A stretch of DNA of 64,000 bases, taken from Pterobdella sp. o SKG-2022 (taxonomy: Eukaryota; Annelida; Clitellata; Hirudinida; Piscicolidae). The DNA lies in contig OZ038320.1 of NCBI GenBank assembly GCA_964035795.1, forward strand, positions 1,105,553-1,169,552, read 5' to 3'. Below are positions 1 to 18,857 of the stretch, one piece after another. Each line of letters starts with the position of its first letter. The stretch's first letter is position 1. Below the pieces are notes generated by a model that had not been told where the DNA came from, ran no database searches, and saw only the letters and a list, made by a program, of their open reading frames with translations. The translations under genes and the position numbers were made by a program.

Positions 1-5045
<5,045 letters not shown>

Positions 5046-7983
5046 TCATGAAGGGGTGATGGTGATGATGACAATGATGATAATAATAATAATAATTAGC
5101 AGATGATCATAATATTAACATTCAATAATACTAATCAGGGTGATGTTGGTGATTAAAATGATGTGTAGGAGGGTTACCACAATGGTGACGATGGTGATGT
5201 AAAGAGAATTAGGGGTAATATTCACAGAGACAATACAGTAATCATACTAACACGGGTAGTAATATAATTTATAATAATAATAATAATACTTCTATTCTCA
5301 ATCGAAACCTACGGCTAGTTGGGAAATTGCTTCAAGAACTATGGGTAGTGATGATGTTCATGGTGTTAATATCAGTGGTCACCATAATAATGGTGTTGAT
5401 GATGATGATCATGAGTATAACGGCACTGATATTGATAATGATGGTTAGTTTGCTCATTATAAAGATATTATATTGATATGATGTGCTTCTCATGGCGGTG
5501 CTGATGACGATGATGGTGTTGGGTGTGGTGATGATGTAGAGGGTAGTGATGATTGTTGTTGTTGAGCGCGAACTTCCAAAGTTTCTTTTGGCACTCCTTG
5601 GAGTGAGTATTGATGATGATGATGATGATAATGATGAAATTGTGGATGCTGATGACGTGGCCTATTTCCAACATAATATCATCATTTAAATAATTTGTTC
5701 AGTAGTTTCAATGCTCTTTTCAGTTGTTTCAATAATTTATCAAAATTAATTTATTCTTCCATTATTAGGATATCGCTCAGTAACATTAATACAGTTTTTG
5801 TAATAATGATAATAATAAAATTATTGTACTTTTTCATGATCAAGTGCAAAATATATCTGCAGTGATGACGTCTGCAATGTTTAGTGCTATATAAATGGAC
5901 ATTTTTGATCACGTGACGAATTTTCGCGTGGTTTTTGATTTTTTTTGTTGATGAAGACGATTTTTTGTTTGTTCAATTACTGCTATTTTCGATAGTAATT
6001 TATTTCTCTAATAATTCAGTGTACATTGATTATAAAGTTATTAAATATAATTATAAGTGTTGTTATTGTTTATAATAAATCTATTTATAACCATTCGTCA
6101 TGAATATTAATTGTTATTCATAATGAATCTTTTTATAGTTATCATGAATATTAATTTTGTTTTGTATGTGGAAGTTGGTCTGGCATACATGGTCCCGTAA
6201 ACCATTTCAACATTATATCCACATCTAGTGTTGATACGTCCATTTTGATGAACTTTTAGTAGCACCACTTTTAATTATTATTGGTTTTTATTATTAAATA
6301 ATGATAATAATAATTTTTATTATTTTTTAAATTGTTTTTTTTTATAATAAATCTTAATCGTAAATAACGCAATATTTAAAAAAAATTTTATTATTTACAT
6401 GGCATGTTTTTATTTTTCTTATTCAAAATATCCATTTTTATTATTTGTTGAATAAAAGAATCTAAAAAGTTGTGATAAATAAATATCATTTCATTATTGT
6501 TTTTTGATATGACTAAATACCAAAACCTTTGTTATGTCATATTGTTAAAAGGCTAGTGCTTTAATCTTTCGAAGTTATAATTTATTATCTTCCTATGTCA
6601 TCATATTTTTTCTTTGATATTATTTTAAAACTATTCTCTATTGGGTATATTAAAAACAATCTTACTAAAAAATTAATTATTTCATTCATAATTATTAAAT
6701 TAATAAAACGTCAAATTAATTACCATTCTTCATCAAGCACACATCGCTGTAAAAACTCGAATCCAAAACCAGCTCTTATTGGCTAAGCTCACTTCAATGT
6801 ATTTATATAACAATATATAACTACTATACCATCTACATAACAATATATAAATGCTCATATAACACAATGTTATTGTTCATATAACAACCTTAACTACAGA
6901 TATAACAAGAAATATAACAATACATAACAGTTAATATAACAAAATGCATCAAAAGATGTTTCAAATTATAAATGATAAATTTTGTTTTAGCGGATCATTA
7001 GGGGTGGTTATTGTTGATGTTTCTATCGTTATTTAGGCTTTAGAGGAATCATGCTTTTTTTAATTCTGTTGAATGATACCAAAAAGAAGTTATGTTATTT
7101 TTAAATAAAGATAATTTATTTTGATGTTATTTATAATCGCCGATGATGCTGGTGGTTGTAGGCTTTCTTGAAGTTTTTGATTAATATTTATTTATTTTTT
7201 GGTTTCATATTGTGATTTCATTTGATAATGTAATGTTTATAGTAGTTGTGTGTTTGTCTTTTTGTTTTTTTCAATTTTTTTATGAAATACTTCCTATATC
7301 ATAATATTAATAATTCTTCCATTAATGATGATGTTTTCATAATAATAACATTAATAATTTCATAATAATAAATCTTATTAACAATAATATAATTTTTAAA
7401 ACAAAACGTAAAATCATCAAAATAATTATCATAAAATGTAATAGTGAATGAAAAATTCCATATTTATGAGAAATAAACCAGAGAATGTTATCTTATTTAT
7501 ATAAATGTATATTTCTTAATTTTCATAATTAACCAATTTTAGTATTAATTATTTTAAATTATCAGATCTATGAATAATTTTTCTATTTAATTATTTATTA
7601 TATAAATAGACTATAATCAATTCACTTCAACCAATAATCCAATCTCGCCTTCAGTTACAATTTTTTAATCACTATTAGTCTTATGGCTTCATTTTTTAAT
7701 TATTTTGCTATTATTGTGAATATCGTTAATATAAAAGTGGATTGTTTTCTGTATTTTTTAAAACTTTTCATCATAAAAATTTCATTTTTCTTCTCAAAAC
7801 TTTGAGTGAAGATTTATTTCATCTTTTTGAAATTCTCTTGATTGCATTAAAACTTAATCATGACCATGATTCTCAGTTGAATATAACTTCTAAATTCTTA
7901 CGCCTTATAGAACAAATATAATCTCCGAACAATTCCTTTTCATTCTACATTAAAACGCTTTCCGAAGCTTATAAGATTCCAAG

Positions 7984-8068
7984 AGGCTTCAATAGAGTCG
8001 AACTCACAAGTGATGCACATGAGCGTCCTCAAACCTGCATTCAACCTAAGCACTACTGAGTCCTTGAC
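7984..8068 (-). mobile_element. tRNA-like segment, possible SINE head
   Basis: Read on the minus strand, an A-box-like stretch (GGACTCAGTAGTGCTTAGG) is followed about 45 bases later by a B-box-like GAGTTCGACTC, the internal RNA polymerase III promoter layout of tRNAs and tRNA-derived SINEs. The acceptor stem does not pair convincingly, so a functional tRNA is unlikely. It could also be a chance match in a decayed repeat. Confidence 0.3.
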
Positions 8069-8495
8069 ACGAGTGGTCGTAAGCTATGCAGTTGAACATT
8101 TATGATTTTTACGCACCATAAAGCTTCAAATATGGCTGTCAGTTGAAACGGACAAGTTTTGTTATGGAGGCATGATACAAAGGCAAAAAGGTGTAAGCGT
8201 TGCACCAATGTACCTTGAGGTTATTCGGTTGGCGAAACTCGTCGTTTTTGATAGCTTTATTATTGATATGAATAATTTATTGATAGTTTTAAAATGAAAG
8301 GTTAATTTTAATTATATTCATTAACATTAATCCTCATTTTGATGATATTTATCGCTTTACTCAATTTGAAACATACATTTATTTGAGAATTCATTTGTGA
8401 TGGTCAGAATTTTGGATTTTCTTGAATATTACCAATAAAAATTAATTAATTAAATGGTCGAATTAACAATAAAAAAATATTATAAATAACTAAAT

Positions 8496-8501
8496 TTTAT
8501 T
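8496..8501 (-). promoter_or_regulatory. Polyadenylation signal of NAA10
   Basis: AATAAA on the minus strand, 47 bases after the NAA10 stop codon. Confidence 0.5.
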
Positions 8502-8547
8502 CAAAATTGAATAATAAATATATATAAAGGATTTGATAACGGTGCTT

Positions 8548-10448
<1,901 letters not shown>

Positions 10449-10794
10449 CTTTTTCTTTGCAATTTTAAAATTATAAAAAGTATAGCAAAAATTTAGGTTA
10501 ATGGTTCATCGTCCACAACGACCAAAAAATATTTATATAAACTTAAACTTAAAATTTCCTCATATAAAAAAGTTGAAGTCAAATTAATTAAATAATGTAT
10601 CTATTTTCAGCAGTAATGAGGCAATGCCAATTTTTCGATAGTTTCATAAGTTATACCGTTTTTGATCGATTTAATAAAATCTACTTCAAAAAATTTTATA
10701 TAGATAAAAATATAAATAAATTTAAAAATTTTAAAAATTAAAACTTTTAAAACATGAATTTTCGTAAAAAGAATGTTGTTGACAAAAAAAAGAA

Positions 10795-11430
10795 TCATCT
10801 AGGAGAAGTGTTGGCTCTTTTGGCACCTGTTTTTTTCAACATATGCTGTCCAAACAGGCTCTCCTTAGGCTTTGGTGAACTATGCTTTTTTTCTGGCGTT
10901 TCTCGTATTGTTTGGGAAAACCACGAAGTTCCTTTATTCTTTCTCATCCAGGCTGGTTGTCTTACAACAGTTTCTTTGGACGATGACTCTTCCGACAGAA
11001 GCGAATCTTCATCCACTGCATTTTGTCTTCTCAGAGAAGATCTTCTCATAGGAAAATTTTTGATTTCATTCACTCCTTTTCCCATGTCCATTTCTGAACT
11101 ATCATCCACTGCATTTTGTCTTCTCAAAGAAATGCTTTTTTTATGCAAATTTTTGATTTCATTTACTAAATCTCCCATGTTCACTCTTGAATTTGCGATT
11201 TCGATCTGTTTTTTAGCTTTTTTTGGAACGTAAGGTTGAGGAGGAGGAGGAGGAGGAGGAGGAGGAGGAGGAGGAGGAGGAGGGGGAGGAGGAGGAGGAG
11301 GTGGTCCACTAGAAGTTGAGAAAGTAGATAGATCACTGATAAGTGAACTTTTAGATATTTCCTCACATTTTCTTCTCAATGCTGCCATTTCTCCCTCCAC
11401 TTTAGCTAATCTCCTTTCTAAATTCTTCAT
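10795..11430 (-). CDS. Mitochondrial fission regulator family protein (MTFR1-like)
   Basis: One open exon of 211 residues from the first Met; the frame stays open upstream to about 11485, so more N-terminal exons probably exist. Seen: a short coiled coil (MAALRRKCEEI), a run of more than 20 prolines at about residues 43-65 encoded by a GGA/CCT repeat, two copies of a VNEIKN...SLRRQNAVD motif, and a C-terminal block FGQHMLKKTG. Coiled coil, polyproline, a short NM-x-(V/L)-x-x-(I/M) motif and a C-terminal FGxHMLKxTG block is the order in MTFR1/MTFR2, which promote mitochondrial fission. The usual motif before the C-terminal block is not recognisable. One possible 5' exon starts at the ATG near 11566 with a 47-base intron; this is weak. 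The NAA10 start lies 346 bases downstream on the same strand. Confidence 0.6.
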   Translation of the reverse strand: MKNLERRLAKVEGEMAALRRKCEEISKSSLISDLSTFSTSSGPPPPPPPPPPPPPPPPPPPPPPQPYVPKKAKKQIEIANSRVNMGDLVNEIKNLHKKSISLRRQNAVDDSSEMDMGKGVNEIKNFPMRRSSLRRQNAVDEDSLLSEESSSKETVVRQPAWMRKNKGTSWFSQTIRETPEKKHSSPKPKESLFGQHMLKKTGAKRANTSPR

Positions 11431-12084
11431 CCTTGTTCTTAGATCTTTGAATTCAAGGTTTTTATTGACATTTTTACATTCAACTTGTTATATTTAAAAT
11501 TAATTATTTTTCTTTAATTAAGAGATTTTACTTCTGTCTGAGCCTGGAACGTTATTTTGAAAAGTCATTTTAAAAAAATTAGATATACATAAAAAAGATC
11601 CTGCTACAGTCATTTTAATATCTACTGAAAAGAACCAATAAGACTTTTAAAGAAACCAGTAGTGTTGGAAGAAGGTGTGGTTGTGTTTTCTGCACGCTCG
11701 GGCCGATAAGGGGTTCCTCGCCCTGAAATGGTTGATCCTTGTAACTCAATTTTTCACTCATGTGACTTTATTAAGTGTTTTTTACATAAATACAAGTGTG
11801 AGAAACTGAACAATTTCCTTGTAAGCAATTCAACTCATTATTTGTTTAAAATCGGTTGATTTGGTAATATTGAGACAACATGATACACTCCGAGACAACA
11901 CAATACATATTTTGAAACAGAATACTACAAACACTCTGGCTTAGGAGACTCTGCATACGTATTTAAGTAAAATAAATAAAAAAATAATAATGAAAACAAA
12001 AAGTAATTATTTTTAATATGCTTATTATAGTCACTTCTTTTAGAATATTCTTCGTAATTTTTTGAATTCCTGTACCCTGAATAT
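11431..12084. other. Upstream region of the MTFR1-like gene and left flank of the GGTA array
   Basis: No supported exon apart from a possible short MTFR1-like 5' exon near 11521-11566. The last 60 bases (about 12029-12084) resemble 13830-13887, which flanks the second tetranucleotide array. Confidence 0.4.
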
Positions 12085-13688
12085 GGTAGGTAGGTAGGTA
12101 GGTAGGTAGGTAGGTAGGTAGGTAGGTAGGTAGGTAGGTAGGTAGGTAGGTAGGTAGGTAGGTAGGTAGGTAGGTAGGTAGGTAGGTAGGTAGGTAGGTA
12201 GGTAGGTAGGTAGGTAGGTAGGTAGGTAGGTAGGTAGGTAGGTAGGTAGGTAGGTAGGTAGGTAGGTAGGTAGGTAGGTAGGTAGGTAGGTAGGTAGGTA
12301 GGTAGGTAGGTAGGTAGGTAGGTAGGTAGGTAGGTAGGTAGGTAGGTAGGTAGGTAGGTAGGTAGGTAGGTAGGTAGGTAGGTAGGTAGGTAGGTAGGTA
12401 GGTAGGTAGGTAGGTAGGTAGGTAGGTAGGTAGGTAGGTAGGTAGGTAGGTAGGTAGGTAGGTAGGTAGGTAGGTAGGTAGGTAGGTAGGTAGGTAGGTA
12501 GGTAGGTAGGTAGGTAGGTAGGTAGGTAGGTAGGTAGGTAGGTAGGTAGGTAGGTAGGTAGGTAGGTAGGTAGGTAGGTAGGTAGGTAGGTAGGTAGGTA
12601 GGTAGGTAGGTAGGTAGGTAGGTAGGTAGGTAGGTAGGTAGGTAGGTAGGTAGGTAGGTAGGTAGGTAGGTAGGTAGGTAGGTAGGTAGGTAGGTAGGTA
12701 GGTAGGTAGGTAGGTAGGTAGGTAGGTAGGTAGGTAGGTAGGTAGGTAGGTAGGTAGGTAGGTAGGTAGGTAGGTAGGTAGGTAGGTAGGTAGGTAGGTA
12801 GGTAGGTAGGTAGGTAGGTAGGTAGGTAGGTAGGTAGGTAGGTAGGTAGGTAGGTAGGTAGGTAGGTAGGTAGGTAGGTAGGTAGGTAGGTAGGTAGGTA
12901 GGTAGGTAGGTAGGTAGGTAGGTAGGTAGGTAGGTAGGTAGGTAGGTAGGTAGGTAGGTAGGTAGGTAGGTAGGTAGGTAGGTAGGTAGGTAGGTAGGTA
13001 GGTAGGTAGGTAGGTAGGTAGGTAGGTAGGTAGGTAGGTAGGTAGGTAGGTAGGTAGGTAGGTAGGTAGGTAGGTAGGTAGGTAGGTAGGTAGGTAGGTA
13101 GGTAGGTAGGTAGGTAGGTAGGTAGGTAGGTAGGTAGGTAGGTAGGTAGGTAGGTAGGTAGGTAGGTAGGTAGGTAGGTAGGTAGGTAGGTAGGTAGGTA
13201 GGTAGGTAGGTAGGTAGGTAGGTAGGTAGGTAGGTAGGTAGGTAGGTAGGTAGGTAGGTAGGTAGGTAGGTAGGTAGGTAGGTAGGTAGGTAGGTAGGTA
13301 GGTAGGTAGGTAGGTAGGTAGGTAGGTAGGTAGGTAGGTAGGTAGGTAGGTAGGTAGGTAGGTAGGTAGGTAGGTAGGTAGGTAGGTAGGTAGGTAGGTA
13401 GGTAGGTAGGTAGGTAGGTAGGTAGGTAGGTAGGTAGGTAGGTAGGTAGGTAGGTAGGTAGGTAGGTAGGTAGGTAGGTAGGTAGGTAGGTAGGTAGGTA
13501 GGTAGGTAGGTAGGTAGGTAGGTAGGTAGGTAGGTAGGTAGGTAGGTAGGTAGGTAGGTAGGTAGGTAGGTAGGTAGGTAGGTAGGTAGGTAGGTAGGTA
13601 GGTAGGTAGGTAGGTAGGTAGGTAGGTAGGTAGGTAGGTAGGTAGGTAGGTAGGTAGGTAGGTAGGTAGGTAGGTAGGTAGGTAGGTA
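12085..13688. repeat. (GGTA)n microsatellite, about 401 perfect units
   Basis: About 1,604 bases of GGTA with no interruption that I can see. Because 4 and 3 share no factor, the array is open in all frames on the complementary strand and yields an artefactual Tyr-Leu-Pro-Thr polymer. The assembled length is likely an estimate. Confidence 0.97.
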
Positions 13689-13887
13689 GATAAATGAATA
13701 AATAAATAGCAACTTGATTCTTTCTCCTGACTTGTAGACCCTACATACGTAATGATGTAAACGAGTAATTAATAATAACAAAAAGAATAATAATAATGCT
13801 CATTATTTTTAGTATTAATATTATAGAGTAGTGACTTCTTTTAGGATATCTTTCATATTTCTCTGAACTTCTATGCCCTGAATGTGT

Positions 13888-14204
<317 letters not shown>

Positions 14205-14449
14205 TAACTTGAATCTTCTTCCGGATTCCATGAACGCCTCATCTTCTTACTTCTCCTACCTTCAAATTAATTGCCCTTTCCAGCTATTTTTTTATTTGCT
14301 ATAAATTATTCTAATATTTATTTCTATTTGAGTTTTTGTGTAAATCATTAATAATTATTTAAATTCTGGCTCTTATGATTAGATTGAAACAATTTTTGGT
14401 GCAATTTACAGTTTTTATTTCAAGTTTATTATATTTTCATTATGATTAT

Positions 14450-16550
14450 AGTTATTATTATTATCAAGATTTTTATAGCGCACAGTATCAATTCAAGATT
14501 GCTTGAGAGGTGCTCAAGGTTTGTAAGAGATCATGACTGGGAATGTTTATGGTATAAGTGAGTTTTCAAGTTTGCGAAAGTTCATGAGAGAAGGCGATGA
14601 GCGCAAGTAAGAAGGAAGTGAATTCCACAGACGTGCAGCCTGGTAAGAAAAAGAGCGACTAGTAAACAAGCCTGAAGAAACAGGTTGATGAAGCTTGAGA
14701 CCAGAGTGCAAGAAGCTGAGTGGTTGACGTGTGTGTCTGATTGACAAAAGATCAAGAAGATAAGCAGGTTGTTCAAGCTTGAGAGTGCATGCAATGAGCC
14801 AAAGTAATTTAAACTTGCATCTTTGGGAGACAGGTAACTAGTGCAAACAATCAAAACAGTCGCTGGAAGAGCTGAAATAATCTGCTTAAAGAACCGTCTT
14901 AGCCGCGTGTTTTTGGAGGGCTTGAAGTTTGCATAAAAGATACTTTGGCTGCCCGCAAAGGAGAGAATTACAGTACTCCAATCTGAAAAAAACTAGTGAG
15001 ATAAAGAGGGCATTAGCAGTGGAAAGAGGTAAGAATTTGCGTACTTGTTTTTTGGCATAGATATGGAAATTGAAAGATTGGATTATTTGAGAAGTAAAGT
15101 GAGCAAAGTTCAAATTTGAATCTAAGGTGATACCTAAGATTTTGAGCTTGGAAGATATAGGAAGTGTGGTGCCGTCAAGAGTTACCACAGAAAGGAGATT
15201 GTATTTTGCTAAAAGACGAGAGCTGCCGACAAACATCACCTCACTCTTAGTAGGGTTTAGTTTCAGTTGGCTTTGGGAAACCAAGAAGTTTAGAGCGGAA
15301 AGACAACTGGATAATTTAAGGAGAGTGGGGCTAGGATCTGGTTGAGAGACTCCAGTGAAAAGAGTGATGTCATCAGCGAACTGGTGAAAAAGCAAGTCGT
15401 GCTGTACAATAATGCTACACACGGGTGATGTATAAAGAGAGGAGGATTGGTTCTAGAACGGAGCCCTGCGGCACGCTTGAGTTGAGTGATGTAAGAGAAG
15501 AAGAGAAATTGTCCATTTTAACAAACTGAGAACGTTGAGAAAGGTGAGTGAAACCAAGAAAGAGCGAGATCAGAAATATTGAAGTGTCTATTCAAAATAT
15601 CAATTAAGATATTGTGATCAAGAGTGTCAAAAGCAGCAGAAAGGTCTAGCGAAACCAAAACGGCCGCATGTCCAGTAGCGCAGATGTTGCGAAGACTGTT
15701 AGTGATGCGTAAGTGTGGTTTCTGTTGAGTGGTGGTGCTTGCGATATGCTGATTAGAAAGGATTAAAATTAGGAGATGATGAAACGTGGGAAGTTATTCT
15801 GGAATGAACGAGTCTTTCGATAATTTTTGAAATGGTGCTCAAGTTAGAAATAGGGCGGTAGTTCGAAGGAATGGTAAGGTACAAACTGCCTTTTTTAAGC
15901 AAAAGGAGAACTTGTGCTGTTTTAAAGGAGGCGGGGAATACTGCTTGTGAAAAAGACAAGTTGGTAAATATGGAAATTATTGGAACAAAGATGTGAGAAA
16001 AGCGTTTTAAAGTGGATGTGGGGATTAAGTCTAATGGAGAAGCTTTGTTGGGTAAAGAGCGAATTAGCCTACTCACTTCTTCAATACTGACAAATGAAAA
16101 ATAAGAGAGTGGTGTTCGATTGTTTGGTAGAATAGGGTCTGTGCAGCGCGAAATGGACGTTGGCAAAGATTTGTGAATAAGAGCGATTTTCTCTTTAAAA
16201 AAGCTACTAAAGGTATTCACAAGATTGATAGCTTCTAAAGACCTGCGTGGTGGAGAAGGAGGGGATCTATGTAGGATGGAGTTGGCAGTTTTCCAAAAAA
16301 ATTTCGAGTTTAGTTTGACAGATGCAAGCATGTTGTTAAAATAATCAGCACGGGATTTAAAGATGAGAATGCGAGCAGTCTTATGAGATTCCTTGAGGGC
16401 AGCAAGAAGACTGGCTGGAACAGGCTTGGATGACCTTAACAATAAGGAAATTTTTCTCTCAAGTTTTCGTCTTTTTCTTTTGGCGGCAATGGCGTCAGTG
16501 GATAGCTTGTGATGGGAGTGACTGCTGGGGCGAAAGATAGTTCTGTAGAG
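14450..16550 (-). mobile_element. Degenerate L2/CR1-like non-LTR retrotransposon
   Basis: Minus-strand reverse transcriptase in several broken frames: at 16442-15753, a NYRPISNLSTISKIIERL box and its upstream region; at 15422-14886, the catalytic FADD of FADDITLF, then LGITLDSNLNF and LEYCNSLLCG; at 14747-14547, the C-terminal FSYQAARLWNSLPSYLR box. The 3' end reads GCGCTATAAAAATCTTGATAATAATAAT, the AT-rich microsatellite tail typical of L2/CR1 elements. The endonuclease part is missing and the frame is shifted, so the copy is dead. Confidence 0.88.
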
Positions 16551-17168
16551 TTATCAGCATTTAAAATTCTATAAATGATCTGTGGTCTTCAACAATTTAA
16601 TTTCGAAACGTCAGCACATTTTGAGTTAATATAACTCAAAACCATGAAAAAGTTTCCAAAAGTATGTAATGTTGTTTTACCCTCAGCATTGTTAGACATG
16701 TTCTTCACAATCCTTTCTAGGTACCTCATGACTGTGGTGTTGTGGGGATGGTTTGGTGGTAATTGGGTGGGGTAGTGATGGGGTGGTGGTAGTGATGGGA
16801 TGGTGGTAGTAATGGGGTGCTGGTAGTGTGGTCTTAATCGTATTGTGTTTTCATTTTATTATGTTTTTTGAAATTCTTTGTCCATCAATGTTACCACGTG
16901 TATCACCAAGTGGTTGTGGAAACTGGCATAAAATTTGAAGAAAGGTTTTGTGTCTTTGCATATTTAGTATCTTTGTTACTAATTTTAACTTGATTAAAAA
17001 ATTCGAAAGTATTTCACAACCTCTAGCATTCTTCGACCTGTTCTTCAAAGATCTTGTGTGGCGTCCTTTTCCTTCAAATTTATTAAATGTAAATCCATTC
17101 GATTTAAAAGTGAATTGAGAGATGAAAACGAAAATAAATGTTACTCCACGAAGGTGTGTTCATTTCAG

Positions 17169-17234
17169 GATTTTATTGATGAGTTGCAAATGTTTTTCTC
17201 CAACATGACGTCAGCTCTGTTTATTCGACGTTGA
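17169..17234 (+). other. Possible terminal exon of an unknown gene
   Basis: A CAG acceptor is followed by 22 codons ending in TGA (start DFIDELQMFF, end SALFIRR), and AATAAA lies at 17257-17262, 23 bases after the stop. The acceptor, codon use and poly(A) signal look like a last exon, but no upstream exon was found on the plus strand and the peptide matches no family I know. Confidence 0.2.
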
Positions 17235-17578
17235 AAACTAATAAAAAAAAGTATAAAATAAAAAGGACGAGGCTGTTGTATTGTGGCATCACAAGGAATC
17301 CATATTGGAACAGACAATTTGAACGTAATTCATGATGAGAATGCCCAAGGGAAAGCTTGGTATATTTTGAGAATGTATTATTTTGTCTATTTTGTCGAAT
17401 TTTACTCGGTATATAAGTGTAAAAAGATTAAAATGGCTCTTGAAGATTAACAGCATTGTAGTTTTTCTATTAAAATTATTTGAATATTCAAGCGTTTTAA
17501 GCTTTTGGTTCTTTACATCGACTTATTTCATTTACCGTTCTAAAAATGTTGCATTGAATAACCATGATATATTTGTAG

Positions 17579-17822
17579 CTTCACTTGATAATGTTAGTTC
17601 ATCTTACTAAAAGCTTCGTGGAATAAAATAAACTCCCAAAAGTGTTTTCATTTGAATATTTACCTTTGGCTCGAAGAATTAAAACGATGATTTTCTCATG
17701 AATAAACATTACTACCAGTAAATAATTAATTCAAATCAAAACTATTCAGATGAAAACACTTCTAGGAGTTTATTTTGTTCCACGAAGCTTTTAGTGAGAT
17801 GAACTTACATTATCAAGTGGAA
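17579..17822. repeat. Foldback (hairpin) repeat
   Basis: The left arm at about 17579-17661 and right arm at about 17743-17822 are inverted copies of an 80-base unit (CACTTGATAATGT-AGTTCATCT...AAAGCTTCGTGGAA-AAAATAAACTC...AGTGTTTTCAT), separated by about 80 bases. The unit recurs at 45273-45398, and its core recurs near 26900 and 49840. There is no coding capacity; it is consistent with a non-autonomous MITE or foldback element. Confidence 0.75.
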
Positions 17823-17863
17823 GTACAAAAAAAAATTAATTAAAACACATTAAAGTTATATTA

Positions 17864-18016
17864 TTAATGTTTATTGAAATGAAACGTAGTTTTAGAACGT
17901 TTGTTTTCAAGTCCGGTGTGGAGGCTTAGTAACAGCTTGAGTTTTTTCTGATACCTGTGAGGCGTGGCAGGTGAAGCCCGGACATTTTTGAGTGTGTCCG
18001 CAGTACCTTCTACCAT
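17864..18016 (-). CDS. Hypothetical 50-residue ORF or first exon
   Basis: ATG in a favourable context (AAAAAATGG) and a stretch far more GC-rich than its surroundings. It begins MVEGTADTLKNVRASPATPHR; a splice donor (AGGTATCAG) follows that stretch, so the real gene may continue in another exon instead of reading on to the TAA at 17864. No domain is recognised. It could be the 5' exon of an undetected minus-strand gene, or a chance ORF. Confidence 0.25.
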   Translation of the reverse strand: MVEGTADTLKNVRASPATPHRYQKKLKLLLSLHTGLENKRSKTTFHFNKH

Positions 18017-18770
18017 TTTTTGCAGTTGAAAATTTATATTGTTTTTAGCTTTTATAAAAATTTAATTAGTTTTAATTACTTTAATGGCTGTTTTTTTTTG
18101 TATTTTTGAAAAATTCATTTGTTTTACTTTTAAATTTCACTAATGGAAGCAACTTTAACTCAAAATGTTCTCTTGCTCTGTCCTTATTTAGACGACTTAC
18201 CATCGATTACAAACAAACTTTCTCTAAATTTCAAATTTATACTTTACAAATGTTTGTTGAAACGGGGAGTTTTAGTTCTAAAAAATTTTTTTTAGAAATT
18301 TTACGCAAGATATAAAGAAATTCGTTGTTTCGATCATCACAGGTGAACTATTTAAAAATTGAATCTGAATAATGTTCAAATCAAATATTTTCATTAAAAG
18401 GAAAATTAGAAATACAAAAAAGATGCACCTAAACTGATTTGAGTCCAAAATTAATCTCACCAAATTAAATTCATAAAAGCTTTCAAAAAATTAAAAATCA
18501 CACACATAATTAGTATATTTATAGTGGTATATAAATAAATGATAATAAGTACAATTATAAAAGCCCAAACTAAAGATCAAAACAGTCACCATGGAGAATA
18601 TCAAAGACAGGAACAATCAATATTATAATTTGGTTGGTAATTATATTAATTGTACTTTTATTACAATAGAATAATTATTAAATTTTAAATATTTTACTGC
18701 TAATATTACCATAGTTCATATTATTATTACTATTATTCTAATTGAGAATGACTACTTTGGGTTGAATGTT

Positions 18771-18857
18771 ATTGGTCAAATACAATGAATATGATTGGTC
18801 AAAAACAAAGAATGCTATTGGTCGAATATAAAGTGCATGATTGGTCAAAAATAATAT
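18771..18857. repeat. 23-bp tandem repeat with an ATTGGTC core
   Basis: Four copies of ATTGGTC start at 18771, 18794, 18817 and 18840, exactly 23 bases apart, with diverged but related spacers (for example AAATACAATGAATATG). ATTGG is the reverse of CCAAT, the NF-Y core site. It lies about 1 kb beyond the PGAP2 stop. Confidence 0.85.

Larger units (their letters stand above)
5046..8547. other. AT-rich intergenic DNA between convergent MAPKAPK and NAA10
   Basis: No exon-like segment was found on either strand. The DNA is mostly runs of A/T with ATA, TAA and GAT trinucleotide patches. The only structured piece seen is a tRNA-like segment near 7984-8068. The MAPKAPK 3' UTR must lie at the left end, but no single polyadenylation signal stands out. 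Confidence 0.5.

Noticed and set aside
10754..11233. 159-codon plus-strand ORF
   Set aside because: Antisense of the MTFR1-like exon; the minus-strand reading has recognisable family motifs.
11925..13781. 618-codon minus-strand ORF of repeated Tyr-Leu-Pro-Thr
   Set aside because: It is only the translation of the GGTA microsatellite; a 4-base repeat without stops is open in every frame.
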